Positions 1 through 14,400 of a stretch of 64,000 nucleotides of DNA are shown here, one piece after another (position 1 is the first letter of the stretch; every line of letters begins with the position of its first letter). Position numbers and translations under genes: made by a program. The notes beneath the pieces are model-generated. The model saw nothing but the letters and a program-made list of their open reading frames with translations, had not been told where the DNA came from and did not search any database. The stretch lies in the NCBI GenBank assembly GCA_008933995.1, contig WARS01003208.1, positions 498,202 through 562,201 of the forward strand, written 5' to 3'. This DNA comes from Datnioides undecimradiatus (Eukaryota > Chordata > Actinopteri > Lobotiformes > Datnioididae).

Positions 1-161
1 TCTCATCCAAGTTCTCAGACCCTCGCAACTCTGCCGGCTTCCTTTCCAGCCAATAAAGCTCCAGTCCCACCAGGCAGACTTCAGAGCAGCAGCACCACCC
101 CGCCTCGCAACCCCACGCCGACCCATTCTCCATCTCCCCACCAACACCACCTCTAATGTGG
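1..161 (+). CDS. possible partial exon at the window edge
   Basis: The frame starting at base 2 is open from the window edge to 397. It reaches a possible donor (gtaaaa) at 162 and would end there in phase 1. That is the phase needed to join the arhgef39 exon at 5494. The frame starting at base 1 is also open, is rich in Pro, Ser and Thr, and stops at 154-156. I cannot recognise DH-domain sequence in either frame. It could be the arhgef39 exon before the PH domain, the end of an upstream gene, or non-coding. Confidence 0.22.
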
Positions 162-397
162 GTAAAAGAAAAGCTCTGCCTTTTACAGATGAGAAGCGTC
201 GGAGCCCCTCAAACATATTAAGTAGCTCTGTAGGAGATAAGGGGGGCGATTGTGAGACACAAAGCCTGAATCAATGGGACATCGATACAGCAGACAGACA
301 GACAGTTTCCCTGGGAGGCCACAGATTTGTGTCTGCCTGCCTGTTCCTTCAATTTAAAAGAAAGATGTTTCACATTTTCTATCTTGTTTCACATTGA

Positions 398-3300
398 TTT
401 TTCCAATTTATGTCCCTTTACGTTCCAGGCTGTTGCACATAATTGTGTTATGTATTTTTTGCGCATTCCTTTTTTTGTCTTTGTCAATCAGGCTGCCTTA
501 TTAAATTTAACATTATTTTAAGTTTAAAAAAGCTTAGAAACAATCAGTTGAAAATGCTCATTTTACACTGATAAAATTTAATCCTTTATGATGCCGAAAT
601 TTGTAATAATCCAAATGGATTCTTTACCAACAAACAATGATTTAAGACATTCATCGACTAAACATTGGCATATGTTCTGATTTGACTCAAGTGTGATTTA
701 ATGAGGTTTGAGCTCAGATTTTGTATATTTGTACGTGAATGAATTATTAGTTTGTAGTAACTAAATTACTAAATCTACAAATCAGCAATGCCAAACCTGA
801 CTTGCCCTCATTCTGCCACAGTGGCTGCCCTCTGCTTCTCTTATTTCTTTGCCCTTGGACATGTCAGGAGGAACAGGACCCTTTGTAGATGAATCTTTAT
901 TTCCTGCCCCACCTTCATCAGCCCCCCTACCTGGACCAGCCCAAAAGACTTTGTAGTAGAGCAGAGGTGCTCTTTGACAAGGGAGTCTGAAAGGCCTGGA
1001 CATGGAAAGGAGTGCTTGGCACTTCCTGGTCTTTGAACCTGCTGCTGCCTCAAAGCACTGTGGATGGTCAGATGTTGGCAGGGGGTCTGAAGAGAAACTG
1101 GCCCACAAAGAGATGACTCCTAATACAGAGCATATTCAGCCTTTCTGACTCTCACAACTTTCTCTAAAAGTGAGTCTGATTCTGGATATCTGATAAACTT
1201 TTAAGATAGATAGACCCCAGATAGCTTTCCAAAATAGCACTGACTTGAGGTAAGGTAAGCACAATAATTTTAATTTTCATGTACTTTGTCAACAGTTAGT
1301 AGCTATCAGGTATTAAGACACCTGGTTGCTATCCATGTTTATTCACCCTGAGTCCAAACATTAGAACCTCACCAACGTAACTGAAACCAGTGGACTGGCT
1401 ATGTAGATGGAGACCTTTATTACACACACCCAAATGTATTGTTTGGATTAGGAACAGAGAGACATCCCAGCGTGTCTGGATAATCACTACACTCGATCAG
1501 TTTCAGCACACTGGACACTGGCAGCCTTCTGATGCTTGAGCAAACATGTAACACATTGCTACCCATGCATAAATTAAAAAGTGATAAGATATTCTGTTAT
1601 AACAGAATAATCTTATGTTTATCACAGTCCAGCTGATACTTAGTTGCATTGTTTTGCCTGCTACAGCATACATATATCCACTTGTCCTCCATTCTTTTGG
1701 GTTTTTTGGTTTTGTTTTGACGTCATCAGATTTGCATGAATTCAGTGTAATACTCTTTCAGTCTTTGTAGACTGATACCTCAATTAATGTAGCGATTAAG
1801 TCTTATATAAAGTAGTAACATCACCATTTTATTATGGGCAGAGCCGATGATCACACTGAGCCCAACAGCCTGCACAAGAGCCACCGACTCTGAAGAGTAA
1901 CACAATATAGCTCTCCTGCTAATGTCTCCCTATTATCTAAATTAAAAATATGAACCTGCACTTTAGCTTGTTAAGGGCGCGACCAAACATACTTTAACTG
2001 TAAAAAAAGTGCTAGATAGCTAATTGGCTGCTTAGCTGCAGCACATTAAACAGCATGTAAAGGTACCTGCAAATGTCACTTGGGTCCAGTTAGATGCTGG
2101 TGGTGTCCTTACTTTCCAATACCACTAACAAAATGTTGTCTACCTATGACATGTAAGGGCAAGCTTGTTTACTTTGTCGCTCCTTCCCAAAGTAAAGGAA
2201 CCTGCTAGCTGCTATCAATCGAACACAGTCTCTGATACACCCTTTCAGCTGACTGAGACAAAAAGCAGCATTTCTAGACTTTTTTCTTTTTCTATTATAA
2301 GTTTTATTTTCAATATTCCCCACTTCAAAAAGACAAAGCAATTGTTTTAACTACAAAACAGGATAACTAAATGTGATTGCAGTTAAGGTTGTACCCATAT
2401 ACCCATACAATGCATCACAATTCTTATTGTCATTGTGAATTCAGTCTTATTTTGAAAACAGTCAATTACTCATATCGCTATCATGTGTCATTTTTCATCC
2501 ACAAATAATTCCAACAGATAATAGACATATTCATTGCTTCCTGGCAGCTTTTACGATGCCATGCTGCATACAATATACACGTCCTATATCATAAAGAAAT
2601 TTGTGGCTGTTTTTTGTTGATCGACTAACAGACTAATTATTTTGGCTTTGAATGTATCTCTTACAAGTCCTTCATATGAGACTCAATTGAATTCATCCTC
2701 CGCACTCCACCATAAATAACTGCTTGTTTTTATTAGTTATTATTTTGTCATCCATTTTTATTATTTCTGTTGCGCAAGTAAGACAAAAGGACTTCAACTT
2801 GCATTTTTTATACAACCCTGTGTTGAAGAGTGATAGATATATGAACCCTGTACCTTCACCACCCCTACTCACTGGAGTAGGGGTGGTGGGGTAGATATCC
2901 CATTGGAGTTCTCCTCCTACCTCCTAAAATTATCCGAAAACATTATATTCAACCTGATGGAACTTCTGTGCTCTCCGGTTAAGAGGCCAGAAAATACATT
3001 TAAAGACAGTGACTAGTCATGTCCAGTAATCAAGAACAAGAACAAGAACAAAAACGCTAGGACAGTCAGTTAATTGTGAAAGAACTGGAGTCGTAAAGGA
3101 TCTGGTCCATGATGACATTACCCTTTGCAGATGCTTTCAACATTTTTTGAACTGAGTGTTGAAATGACAGGCCTGACTGAGTGGTTATTGTAACAAAACA
3201 AAAAATTGATTACTTTTGTCTTTATAGGCTCAAACTGTGTTTCATTTATATCATATTTAATAGAACGATCACAACCAGTGCTTCACTCTCCTCACAACAC

Positions 3301-5493
3301 CTGAGAGAGTCATGGGGTGTCGCTTGACTGTTTTTCCGTTTGAGACCCATGGCATTTTAAAAGCAATTTGACCCCTGCCTGGCCTGCCACTTAATCTCAG
3401 TGGGCTTGTCTGTAGCTGAAAATGTCCTCTGTGAGCCCCAGAGGCACAGCTCTGGCCACTCAGGCTAGCTGCAATCACAGGCTACTGGCTGGGGCAATTA
3501 CAAAAACACCCTGGACCCAGGCTGAATTTTCATCTTATCTATCCAAATGTCAGCCTCATGCTTATTAGCTATCATCAGGCTGCTGCCAATCATGGTGAAA
3601 GAGATGAGAGCTTTCCTCAACAGCCACACCCCAACATGCCTACCTCCTGCTGAGTCTGTCTTAGATTTCCCTCGTCTTCTTTGCTCCTTTCAAACAGCCT
3701 TCATTTATCTTTTCAATTCAGCATGGCTTAGTTTGTCTCATTATTCTTGTTCTCTGCAGTTCTGAAATTTGATGCTGAACACAATGATTATTACCATTTT
3801 TTAGACTGACATAGTGAAAGTTACACCTGCATTGGCGGTAAATCTGAATGTGTCAGTGTGAGTTATTGGGTTTTATCAGGTTTAGTGGCAATTTATCAAA
3901 TCTGAATTAGGGATTAAGTCTAAATTGTTTTGAACTCTTTATGAAATTTTGATTGCAAGTACCCTAAGTTTAAAACGACTAAACTTTGAAGATATCTCAT
4001 CACCTTAATTGGCTGACAAGGTACAAAAACTTTAGAGTGTTTGCCAAATTAATGTTGACATCCTGTAGCTAAATTCTGAAAATGAGCTGAGCAACATAAG
4101 ACAGGAAATTTTGAGATTACAAATCTAGGTGTTGTGTCCTGACATTTGAAACTTTTCTTGTTTTGCAAATAAGAAGATAGAATATTTGCCTCAATACATG
4201 ACATGATGGGTAAAATCTTTTCACTCTAGGCAATTGGATGTCTGTCAGTCAGAGGACAGATGCCAGCTTGCAGAAAGAAATGCTGACCAGAAAACAGCCA
4301 AAATGTTTCATTTCTGTTGTGGAATTACCTAGCAGATATAATTTGCTGTTGGTTATGTTATTACATCAAAAACAACAATCAGTCTAAATATGAGAATCCT
4401 GCAAACTATTGTTAATCTGACCACAATGTCTTGCACAATTAAAATAGAAGCTGCACTGTGATTAACCCATGACAAATGTGGCTGTTCAGTGGCACTTGTT
4501 ATACACAGGTTTTCGATGTGACAGTTACAAGATGACTCTTATCATAACTAACTCATAACTATGACAATGAATGTCTTTAGTAGTAACAATGTAATTTATA
4601 CATATGGCTTTAAGCTACAAAAACACTTTAGGTAAAAGTTTGATAAAACAAAAAATGTCAGTATGTCCTGTGTTCTTGCCCTTTCTGCTTCTACACAGGA
4701 TGTTTTTTGGCACAATTTCGAGTGAAGGTCAGCCCAACTCAGAATCTCTGTAGTTTTGTACTTAAAAGGAAAACAATAAACTTGAAGACCAAAAATTTGC
4801 TTTAGCTATTTTTGGGAAGATCGGTCGCTGCGATGGATTCAGTGCACATTTTCAGTATTGTTAGGGGAGACCTAAGAGGTACATAAACGCTTATGAAGAG
4901 GAGACTGCAGAATAGTGTTGCATTGTATTTTGTGACCCCCAAAAAATCTGTGACCTGTAGCAGTACAACAACCTACTGGTCACAATACTAGGTGTATCAT
5001 CTACGAGGTATAATCTTCAGTTTATTTTGTTGGTATTTTTTGAATGACAAAGTTTGCATGACAGATTGTCAGTGGGCAGAAACCCCTGTTTTACCTCTAG
5101 TAGAGTCTGAAAGGGTTAATGAATGTCACAAAATATGCAGTGAAAGCCTTACACACATACAGAAATGTATAAGCTCTTGGTTTTGCTATATTACTGGGTG
5201 AAAAAGAAGCAACATTCATTCCGAACAAAGAAATTCCCTGAACAGAATGAAAAAGGATTCAGATTCCGTAAATGGCTTTGGAACCAGAATTAGATTTAAT
5301 AAAATGTGGTGGAATGTTATTCAGGTGATTTTGGAAAGTTTAAATGACCAGCTGACACAAATGGCGCTACTGGCCTTGGTGGGAGATCTGTCCCTGGTTT
5401 GTCAGTGCATGCTGAGAAAGCTTCCCTACAACCCAGACAAGCACCTCAAGATAATGATTGTTTGCTTCTGTGTGTTCCTCGCTTCTCTCACAG
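398..5493. other. intronic or intergenic DNA without a recognisable gene
   Basis: Only short chance ORFs are present. If the arhgef39 DH exons lie left of the window, this is an intron. Two GC-richer, non-repetitive blocks (about 780-1125 and 3285-3620) differ from the AT-rich surroundings and resemble conserved non-coding elements. A perfect 14-bp hairpin lies at 2857-2888. Confidence 0.5.
2857..2888. repeat. perfect hairpin, 14-bp stem and 4-nt loop
   Basis: The left arm caccacccctactc and the right arm gagtaggggtggtg are exact reverse complements around the loop actg. It is GC-rich inside AT-rich DNA. There is no associated ORF or repeat family that I recognise. Confidence 0.7.
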
Positions 5494-8400
5494 GAAGGTG
5501 GTACATCCGTGAGGGCTGGTTGAAGATGGTTCCTACAAAAGGTGCAGATGCTAAGCCCAAGATGTTCTTCCTGTTCTCTGACATGCTACTGCAGGCCAAG
5601 CGCTGCAGCCCACTGCATCCTACCAACAGTGACAAGTTTGCCGGCCAGCATGCATACCCCCTGCAGGACTGCACTGTTGAGAAGGTGTTTGGCCACACCA
5701 GGAGTCAGGGAGGCCTGCTCAGTGTAAGTGTCAATTTGTTGGGATAATAACTTCCTGCCTGAGTGTTGGTTATGTGACAAATCTCTTTCTCACATGATAG
5801 ACGGATCAGGGAGTTTCTGGGATATTGCGGTATATCGTCATAATGTCATGTTCCTCTCAATAGAGGTGGATTACAAACTGAAAAACAACATTAACAAACC
5901 TGGAAGCAAATAAATTAATAAATCCAGTACTGACTTATTTATGAACAGCATCTGTAAATTCCTTTATGAACTATACATAACACAACAGCAGGCAACCTTT
6001 GATCTTATGATTTTATTTTCTTCAGTATATCTACCAAATGAGTTTAAAGGTTTCAAGTTTATCTTGATAGAATACTTACAGACTCATAACAAGAATTAAC
6101 AATTGTATTTTTGAACATAAAACCGCAAACTACACAAAATACTAAGCACTCCACTTTAAATGAGATTTGTTAGCAGGGTAGTTAGCTATAGCATGACATT
6201 GTACAGTCCGGGCTCATGAGGGACTGCAAGTTGTTTTCTCCAGAAACCAAAACACTATCACAGTTCCTGTTGTTTCCTCCCTCATTTGCCTCAGTACGTA
6301 CAATAGAGTTCTCAACTCATAACCTGACCCGGGAGGACACATTCACGGTGCACAACATGCAAAAAGTTGGAGAAAATGTGTATCCGTCCCTGATCTCATG
6401 CACCGACTTTCTTCTTTGACATTGTGGGCTTTTCTGCTGCTGAGACTGCTGTTTAGCCTCTGGGTTGAAGCTGAACATGATCTGCGACATGAAGCTTGAG
6501 CGTGACCTAAAATTTGATATTTGTTTTGTGCTGATGGTTGAAGTCCATGACCATACACAAATATGCATGGGCCATTTTACAGATGCATTAGTAGAGCTGA
6601 TCACAGAACAGCCTATGAGCAAGCATTGAAAAAGAAAAAAAAATCTTTCTTGTTCTAGGGTGGGGCAGCTGTAGCTCAGAGGCAGAGTTACAGGATTGGC
6701 AGTTCTCAGGCAAGTCACTGAATGCAAATTACTCCCGATGGCTGCTCCATCAGTGTGTTCATGGGAGTGTGAATGTTAGTTCTCGTTCTTATGAACAGCT
6801 GCCATCATTGTGTGAATGGGTGTGATTGTGCGAATGCTGACATGTAGTGTGATAGCACTCTGAGTGCTCAGATGACTAGAAAAGCGCTCTATAAATTCTG
6901 TCCGTTTGCCATTTACAACATTGTGATTTCAACTGGTATATGTTATGGTATACTGGCACATTAGAAAGTATTTAACTGAAATGTACTCTTTGGCAAAATT
7001 GTTTAAGAATGCAGCCTTTTCATAGTCAAATTGGTGCGCATTAATTTCATTATTTATTATTGTCATCATTGGTAATCAGTGATTTATTTTTTTTTTTCCC
7101 AGTGTGTTATCTATATAAATCCAGAAAAATCCCATATTGGTCAGGCTGCATGCATGTATGCATATATGCTTGTATACAAAACACATACCTACGTGCCATC
7201 CTTCCCGGGATTTAAATGAAATTTAGTGTGTAACTGAAGAAAAACTGGGAAAAGCTGAACGTTAAAAAGAAAATGCTTAGCGTTTGTTGGGCAGCAGGTG
7301 GGGAGACATCTGTTCATTGATTTCACTATACACATGAGTGAGTCCTTAGCAGAGGCATTATTTAATTTTCATTTTTGATGCATTTTGCTTTGATTTGTCA
7401 TACTTGCGGCCTTGACGGTGCCATTGTCTAATCTGCCAAATGTAGGTTTCCTGAATGTTTTTCAATCACTGGGTAATGTCATTTACCCGTGCCAGTCAGA
7501 GAATACAAACGGTCCCTTACCTGTTCTACTCCAAAAACACTTCAAACCCTTGTTGAAGTTGTCCAAAAGTTGAACTTTTAATGTGTCTCTCCTCCCAGTC
7601 TGATCTGTTTCCCAGGTCTCAGTACAGCTGCTGGCTGACAAATTGAGTCTAAATGATGTAGATGCTGTCATGAAACATTCAAAGGAATGAGTCGCGCGTC
7701 ATTGAGTGAGTAACCAAAGCGTTTATGCAGCAAGTGTTTAGTGGCAATGCTGCATGGTATCAATATTCATTTCAGCAGATACACTCCCGCTCAAAGAGCT
7801 CTTTAAGTTGTGCTGCTAATGGGCTTCCCTGTGATGCATAGTAGCCATGTAGGGGTATGATAGCTTCATGGTTGCTCACACTGCAGTTTGGCCAAAATAC
7901 ATTTGATGTTTTTCGAGACTGGAGCTGGATTCACTGACTAATAATATAAATTAGGACTGAGACAATAAATGACATAATAACGCTAGACAGAAAATGAACC
8001 AGGTATAATATATAATAAGATAATTTTACATTAATCTAGTCACCTTTAAAGTCAAAAGACATCAGTAATATCAAACAGAAATGAAGCATTTTTAAGAAGC
8101 TGGTCCCAGTAACGTGTCATATTTTAACCTTTTTTTTTAGTTGTTGGTCAGAATAAGAGTAGTATCAAACAGAGCTGTGATTCATGATCACTTTTAATAT
8201 TTATTAATCTATTATTCATAAATAAAATGCCAAAAAAGTTCCTTACGTCTCAAGTTCTACCAACCAACTTGATTTTGGTGTTTGATTTGGCTTGATTATC
8301 ATTGAGATCAGAGAATATTTAGGCATATTTGATTCACAACTGGAAGCGTTTAATTTAACATTTATTAAATAAAATAAAAACTTTTGGGATATAGATGGGT

Positions 8401-11400
8401 ATCTGTGAACTTAATGATTCACTGGTTTTAAAAGAAATTTGTGGTAAAAAAAATTTGGATTTACTAAGTAACAATTAATTAATTGTGGGTGATTCATTTG
8501 TAATTGATTGACAACTGGATTTATTAACTTATTGTTTAAAAGCTTGAGTTTTAAACATCACAATTTAAAATCTGACAGCACATTTAATGCTAGTTTTTGA
8601 CACCGGGCATCACTCACTGTTATACACACATTTTGCTGTGTGAACCGTTTGATAGCTTGTCTGTGCCACTTTAATCGAGTTCCCTGTCTAATAGTCAGTA
8701 TTATCCTCCACTACTTAAGCCGTGTCTGGAGAAAAAAAAAGGATTTTATCGGTAGTAGTACAGAATTTATATATTTTGTGAAAATGTGCTGCACAAAACA
8801 CAGACTGCAAGGGTGAATTTAGGTAAAATGTCCAGTATGTTTGTTGCAGAAAAGACCTATTTGACTTAATTTCTTGAAATTAGTGTGAATAAAAAACATG
8901 CTTCAAGGGAACAATGAAAAGGGCTGCTGGTGGTGAGATTAGTCAGAGCTGTGTTATTTGGTGTGCGTGTGTGTGTGTGTGGGGGGGCTGTTTTACTGAC
9001 ATAAGCTACTCTTGGGGACACATTTCAGACTAAAGACCAGTTAATTGGTACTAGCTGGCCAACTTCGAACAAAAGTCGTGTTCCCAATTGGGATACAGCT
9101 GTCATATGGGTCAGTGGTTATAGTAAGTTAGTGTAAGGCGAGTAGTGGTTAGATTTAGGGTTAGGGGGTTCCAGAAAATGAAAATCAGTCTATGTAATGT
9201 TCCCAAAAGTAAGCCAAGTAAACTTGTGATCCCCACAATTACAGAATGCTTTTTAGGGTGAGGACTTGGTTTTTGGGTTCAGTTTACAGTGTTAGGTTAA
9301 GGTGCTAGGGAATACATCATGACGAGTTATCCCTGTGGCAATAGTCGGAACAGACCTCTGTGTGTGTGTGTGTGTGTTGAGCTGAGCTGGGAAGTGTAGT
9401 GATGGCTGCCTGCTGTAACAGAATCTCTCAGTTGCTGGATCAGATTAGGCTGCAGATCCATCTCTTCCGGCCCTCCAGTAAATACATCTTCCTCAAGCCT
9501 GTCGCCGCTCTCCGCCAGCCGGCTCCACGTTATCTAATGGCAGAAATGGCATTTCATTAGCCCCTTATCCCACTGAGGCCCAAATGCATACTCAATAGCA
9601 TTACACGTAATTTCTCATAAGGACACATTATTGATCCCGGGCCCCTACCTGAGCTCAAGGAAAAGGGCTGTCAGCACTCCAGGGCCCTCCTCATCCAGGG
9701 CAATGAAGAATTAAAGCCAAATTAAATTTGACAGTTGTAAATGCCATTGCAATCTATATGCAAAGTTTGAAAAAAAAAAAGGCTTTTATTAAAATTTCCT
9801 GTGTGTTTTTTTTTTTTTCTTGGTCACACTTGTTGGTCATAAGAAAGCTGGCTTGTATTTGTGTCTCTCCCCACGTTTTTCTATTCGTCTTCTGTCTTCT
9901 GCTCTCCCTCCATCTTTCTCAGGCTTCCTTATTCTCTTCTCTCTCTGTGTCTGCAGTCTTCCTCCTGCTAATATCCCCTCGCTACTTGAATATTTTCCCA
10001 CATCCCTGACAGATTCTCTTTGATGTATAAATAATCAAGCTAAATTATGTGCAGCGATGAGGCTCCGTGCTCTGCCGTTCTTATTATACAAAGTAATTTC
10101 TACCTAAGAGGGTCAGATTTCCTGACAAATCCCTAATTACCACATTGCAATAGAAGTGGAATCTATTTGTGCATAAATCAACCGCCAGCCCCAAGTGGCG
10201 AGTGCCTAATATCATGCGGCACTCAGTTCGGCCCCACTCACTGAACTCTGTAATTAGATAATACTTTTGATGATGGTACATTTGAAATCTTAATCTATTT
10301 AATGTATAATGAGAGACACTCCCCTTCCCCTGTGTAAAAACATCATTATGTTTGATGAGCTATATGCTCCTTTGTACCACCGTAAAGTTCTGTCCAAATA
10401 TACATCTAAATGATCGATATGTCACTTCTCAACAAGCGACTTACCTGTATAGAAGCTGTAGTGACAGCTCCTGGTAAATGTGAAAGGTCATTTAATATGG
10501 TGAAGGTCTAATTTTGATCCTCTGTAATAGCTTTCCCAGTGTAATTATGCTGCTCTAAAAGCCCCTTTTGTTTGGGCTTGGACATTTCCCTGTGGTTTGT
10601 TTGACAAGTACAATCTGAGGCTGGTTTTAGCAATGTGAATGAGAGAGTTGATAATTACTGTTGACTCAAAGTAAAGAGGACTCTGCCTCTCAGTAGACCA
10701 AAGAAGAATACACAAGAGATCTGAAAACTGGTTTGTATCTTATTGCCTGCATTACAGAACATAGTTTTGATATAGATGTGACATTAGTGCAACAGATTTT
10801 GTGATTTCACTTTTTCTGTCATCTCTGCAGTCAGATTTTGGTCAGAGTGTTAAGAGAAAGAACGCTTGTTGAGAATCAGCAGCAGGTTTTGTATAATAAG
10901 CTGACAAAAACTTCTTGGCTTGATTTGGCCTGCCCTCAACTGGTTCAACAATGGTACTGCAGTTTGGGCCCTGCTTTAGGCAGGTGTCTAATAAGAGACA
11001 GTGAGGCCACTAAGATACAATTAAAGGCTGAAAATCCACTTTTATGTTTCCTATGCCTCTTGAAAAATCAGCAAAAGCTTTGATGAATCATAGAGTTGTC
11101 ATGGAGATCATACAACCTTACAATCAAGATTTTACTGTACAACTGTAAAACAGTGATCAACAATGCTTATGGCCATAAGCACTTCAAATTTCTCTTTATT
11201 TAACATGCAGAGCTTTGCGGTTAAAAACACTTGGTGTAAGTAAAATTGCTAAATGTTCCTGAAGAATAGACCTAATGGCTTAATGTTCCCCACCCATTTT
11301 CAAAATGGTTTTTATTACTATTATTTATTTATTCTGTATCCCTATGTATTCAGTTTATTTAAGTGCTGTTAAAAGTCTGCCTGGAAAAAGAATCAATGGG

Positions 11401-14400
11401 CAGATCTAAAAATTGTTATCTCCATTCTGTAGACAGCTTCTGAATATGATGCTGTTCTGCAGCCAACTTGTAAGAGTTTGCCACCATGGGCATAAATAAC
11501 TCCACACTGTGCCAATGTAAGAGGTGAACAGTTTGATTACATACAGACAGCTTTCACAAACAGGGCTCACTGACACTAATGAGGAAGTTTTAGCTCTGCT
11601 GCTTTTGTTAGAATGACATGGGTGTAATAGTCTTTTTAACACCCATTGTAACACCAAATACACAACTGCTAACAAACTATTATGTTACTATTTTACTATT
11701 ATTTTAGTAGAAGCAATAGGTGTAGTAATCCTGTTATCATCATCATCATCATCATCATCATCGCTACTCCTATCAGTCATTCCATCCTTCCGTTGCAACA
11801 TATTGTGCTGCTGTGTGCTCTATATGACAGTCTCTCTTTCCCCTTTTCTCCTCAACTGGTCAAGGCAAATGATGGCCAGCCACCCAGAGCCAGATTCTGC
11901 TCAAGGTTTCTGTCCACTAGAAGGTTTTTGCTCATGGTGGAAACTGCTTGGTGTAATTAATATAAAGAGTTTGCTCCAGACTCCCTAAGATAAACTCTGC
12001 TTTGATTTGGAATTATACAAATACAATGGAAATTATTTTTTTCCCCTCTACCTCCTCTTCTTCTAGTTAACCTTCCCCAAAGCCAAACTCCTGCTGATGT
12101 CAAGCAACCAAGAGGATCTCAATGACTGGTACCAAAGCCTGAGCTCAGCTATCAAGTAAGTAGTTACTTCAAAACCCACAGAGATGTGAGTGAGCACACA
12201 CACATGCGTGCACATGCCCATGGGCAGACATCTATACTCGCATCCTCACTACCATAGCCAGCACAGCTCCAAAGCCTGACCTTCACCCTAGGCTGAACAT
12301 TCTTACCTTAACCTAGTACCAAGTGAATACTCAAACAGCCTTTTGAAGGTTTATCCAAAAAAAGGACTGGGCAAAATGACTAATTCTACAAATGTTTTCA
12401 CTCTCAAGCCAAAGGTCAAAAACCAAGTTCAAGATAAATTACAACTACGCACACAAACATTGTGTGGCGATAGGTCAGTGGCAGAGTGGGCCGTTCACTG
12501 GTTCTCTAGCTGCAAGATTTGAGGTTTGGTCTCCATCTTTCTTCAGTCTGCATGTCCAAGTACATTGATGTGGGGCTATTTTTAGCCACATATCAATCCA
12601 TGTTTAATGCTCTAGTCAATAGCTATAATTGTTTTGGAGTAGGTTAATAAAAACCTTTATGCAACCTCAGTGTGATGCGCTTTGCATCTGTGCTTTACCA
12701 TGATGGAGAACCAAAGCACCACAGCTCACAGTTAAGGTGATTTCTTCCTTTAGAGGCCTTACAAAGGCTGCAATCAATGCCAATCATCAATGGTATTGTG
12801 ACACTGAGGCACTACTTTTAGGTGTATGAAAAGTCTACACACCCTTATGATATTACATTATTAAATTACATTCAGGAATAACTAAAATAAAAGTGTCAGC
12901 CTTCTTCCATCTTTAATGTGATCTTATAACAGTTTTAAAGAAGACAGAACAGCTATGAACAGTATGTTGTATTATTGCAAAGCACAAGGAGACAGATTCT
13001 GTAAGAAATAAACCTGGGTGTGGACAAGATTTCCAAAATTTTGGTGAGGAGATGTCAAAAAGAATTCCCAGATATCTGTCAAGATGATTGTTGTTGAACT
13101 TGCGTTTTCTGGATTAACGATTCAAGGAGGACTGTTGTGACGGCTCTTTGGTCGTGGTGAGCTTCATGTCATTGTCCAAGAAAAACTTCATTGCTCATGC
13201 ATCATTTTATCAAAGCCACACTAAGGTTTGCTGTGAATATTTGAAACCTGTTTCGCTGCTTCAGGCACAGAGGCATGGGATCATGAACAAAGTTGATCAC
13301 ACTTTAAAGGATAATGTAAAGAAATCTGCTGCCAGTCCCACTTTAGGTCGCCGCTGGGTCTTTCACCAAGACAATGACAAGGCAAGGCATACATCCAAGT
13401 TGGTCAGAAACTTTTTGAAGGGCACCAAAATACAGGTGCTGGAGTAGACTTCTCAGAGCCTAGATCCCAGTCCCAGTCCAGTTCAGAATCTGTGGCAGGA
13501 GCTCAGGGTTGATGACCATTGTCAAAAAACGTACAGTTGAGGGTTTTGATAATGCTCCATGGTAAATTCCAAAGCCTTCCATATTCCTTTATATCTGTCT
13601 CCTAGGTGGTATTTTTACTAGTAGATCTTGCAGTTTCTTTGATAACTCTTGCCCATTGCTTTCCCAGTAGGATACAAAACCAAACATTTACACATTATCT
13701 ACAGCAACAGCTGACTTTAATCTGGTTAGAATTAAAAACGCCTGTTATTGACGGCCATTGTGTGCTATTTACACACAGGTATCATTTTGAGTGTGATTGG
13801 TTAATGTTGAACACAGCTAGAACCCACATCATGAAAGGGTGTGCAGAGTTTTACAATCAGACGTAATTTTTTTTAATGTTCCTAAAAATTACATATTTGT
13901 TTTGGGTTTTTTTCCCTCTGGATTTTGTTTCTTACAAGACCACAATTATCACAGAAGAAGGGCGACAATTACATTGTTTTTATTTCTGTCTGTTGGCATT
14001 TCTATTTCTTTCTTTGTACATTTGATGTGTTGTGGCCCTGATTAGTATTTTCTGATTAAAAGTTTGTAGTGCAGAACTTGTATTAACATAATTAATTCAT
14101 TAAGAATAATACATTTTGGGGTCAGAATGCAGTGTATATTGTATAGATATAGAATTACTCTCAGTAAAACTTTGACATAGGCTGATACTGTAACTCAGGC
14201 CTGTCTGTCTCTCAGACAGCCTCTTAGCATTGATCAGCCAGACCTCAGTAACTCCACTCTCAGGCAGCCTCACCCCAGCTCCCCCGAGAAGGGTCAGGGT
14301 CAGCCCTACAATGTGGAGGGGCCAGCTATGCTGAGGCCCCCACCCCGTCATGCGCAGCCAGGCTAATTAGTTTATCACTTTGTCAGAGAGGAGAGAGAGG

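Noticed and set aside
5247-5493. N-terminal part of the frame that runs into the PH exon
   Set aside because: A clear acceptor lies at 5492-5493 and the upstream residues do not resemble the DH-PH linker, so this is intron read-through.
6661-6730. tRNA-like sequence
   Set aside because: It is the head of a SINE. The B box and cloverleaf are degraded and the SINE body follows directly.
9728-10023. Hydrophobic frames of 93 and 67 codons
   Set aside because: They read a T/C-rich stretch that includes poly-T. No initiation or splice evidence.
13606-13866. 86-codon frame at the right end of the Tc1 relic
   Set aside because: It covers the non-coding end of the transposon and runs into the inverted repeat.
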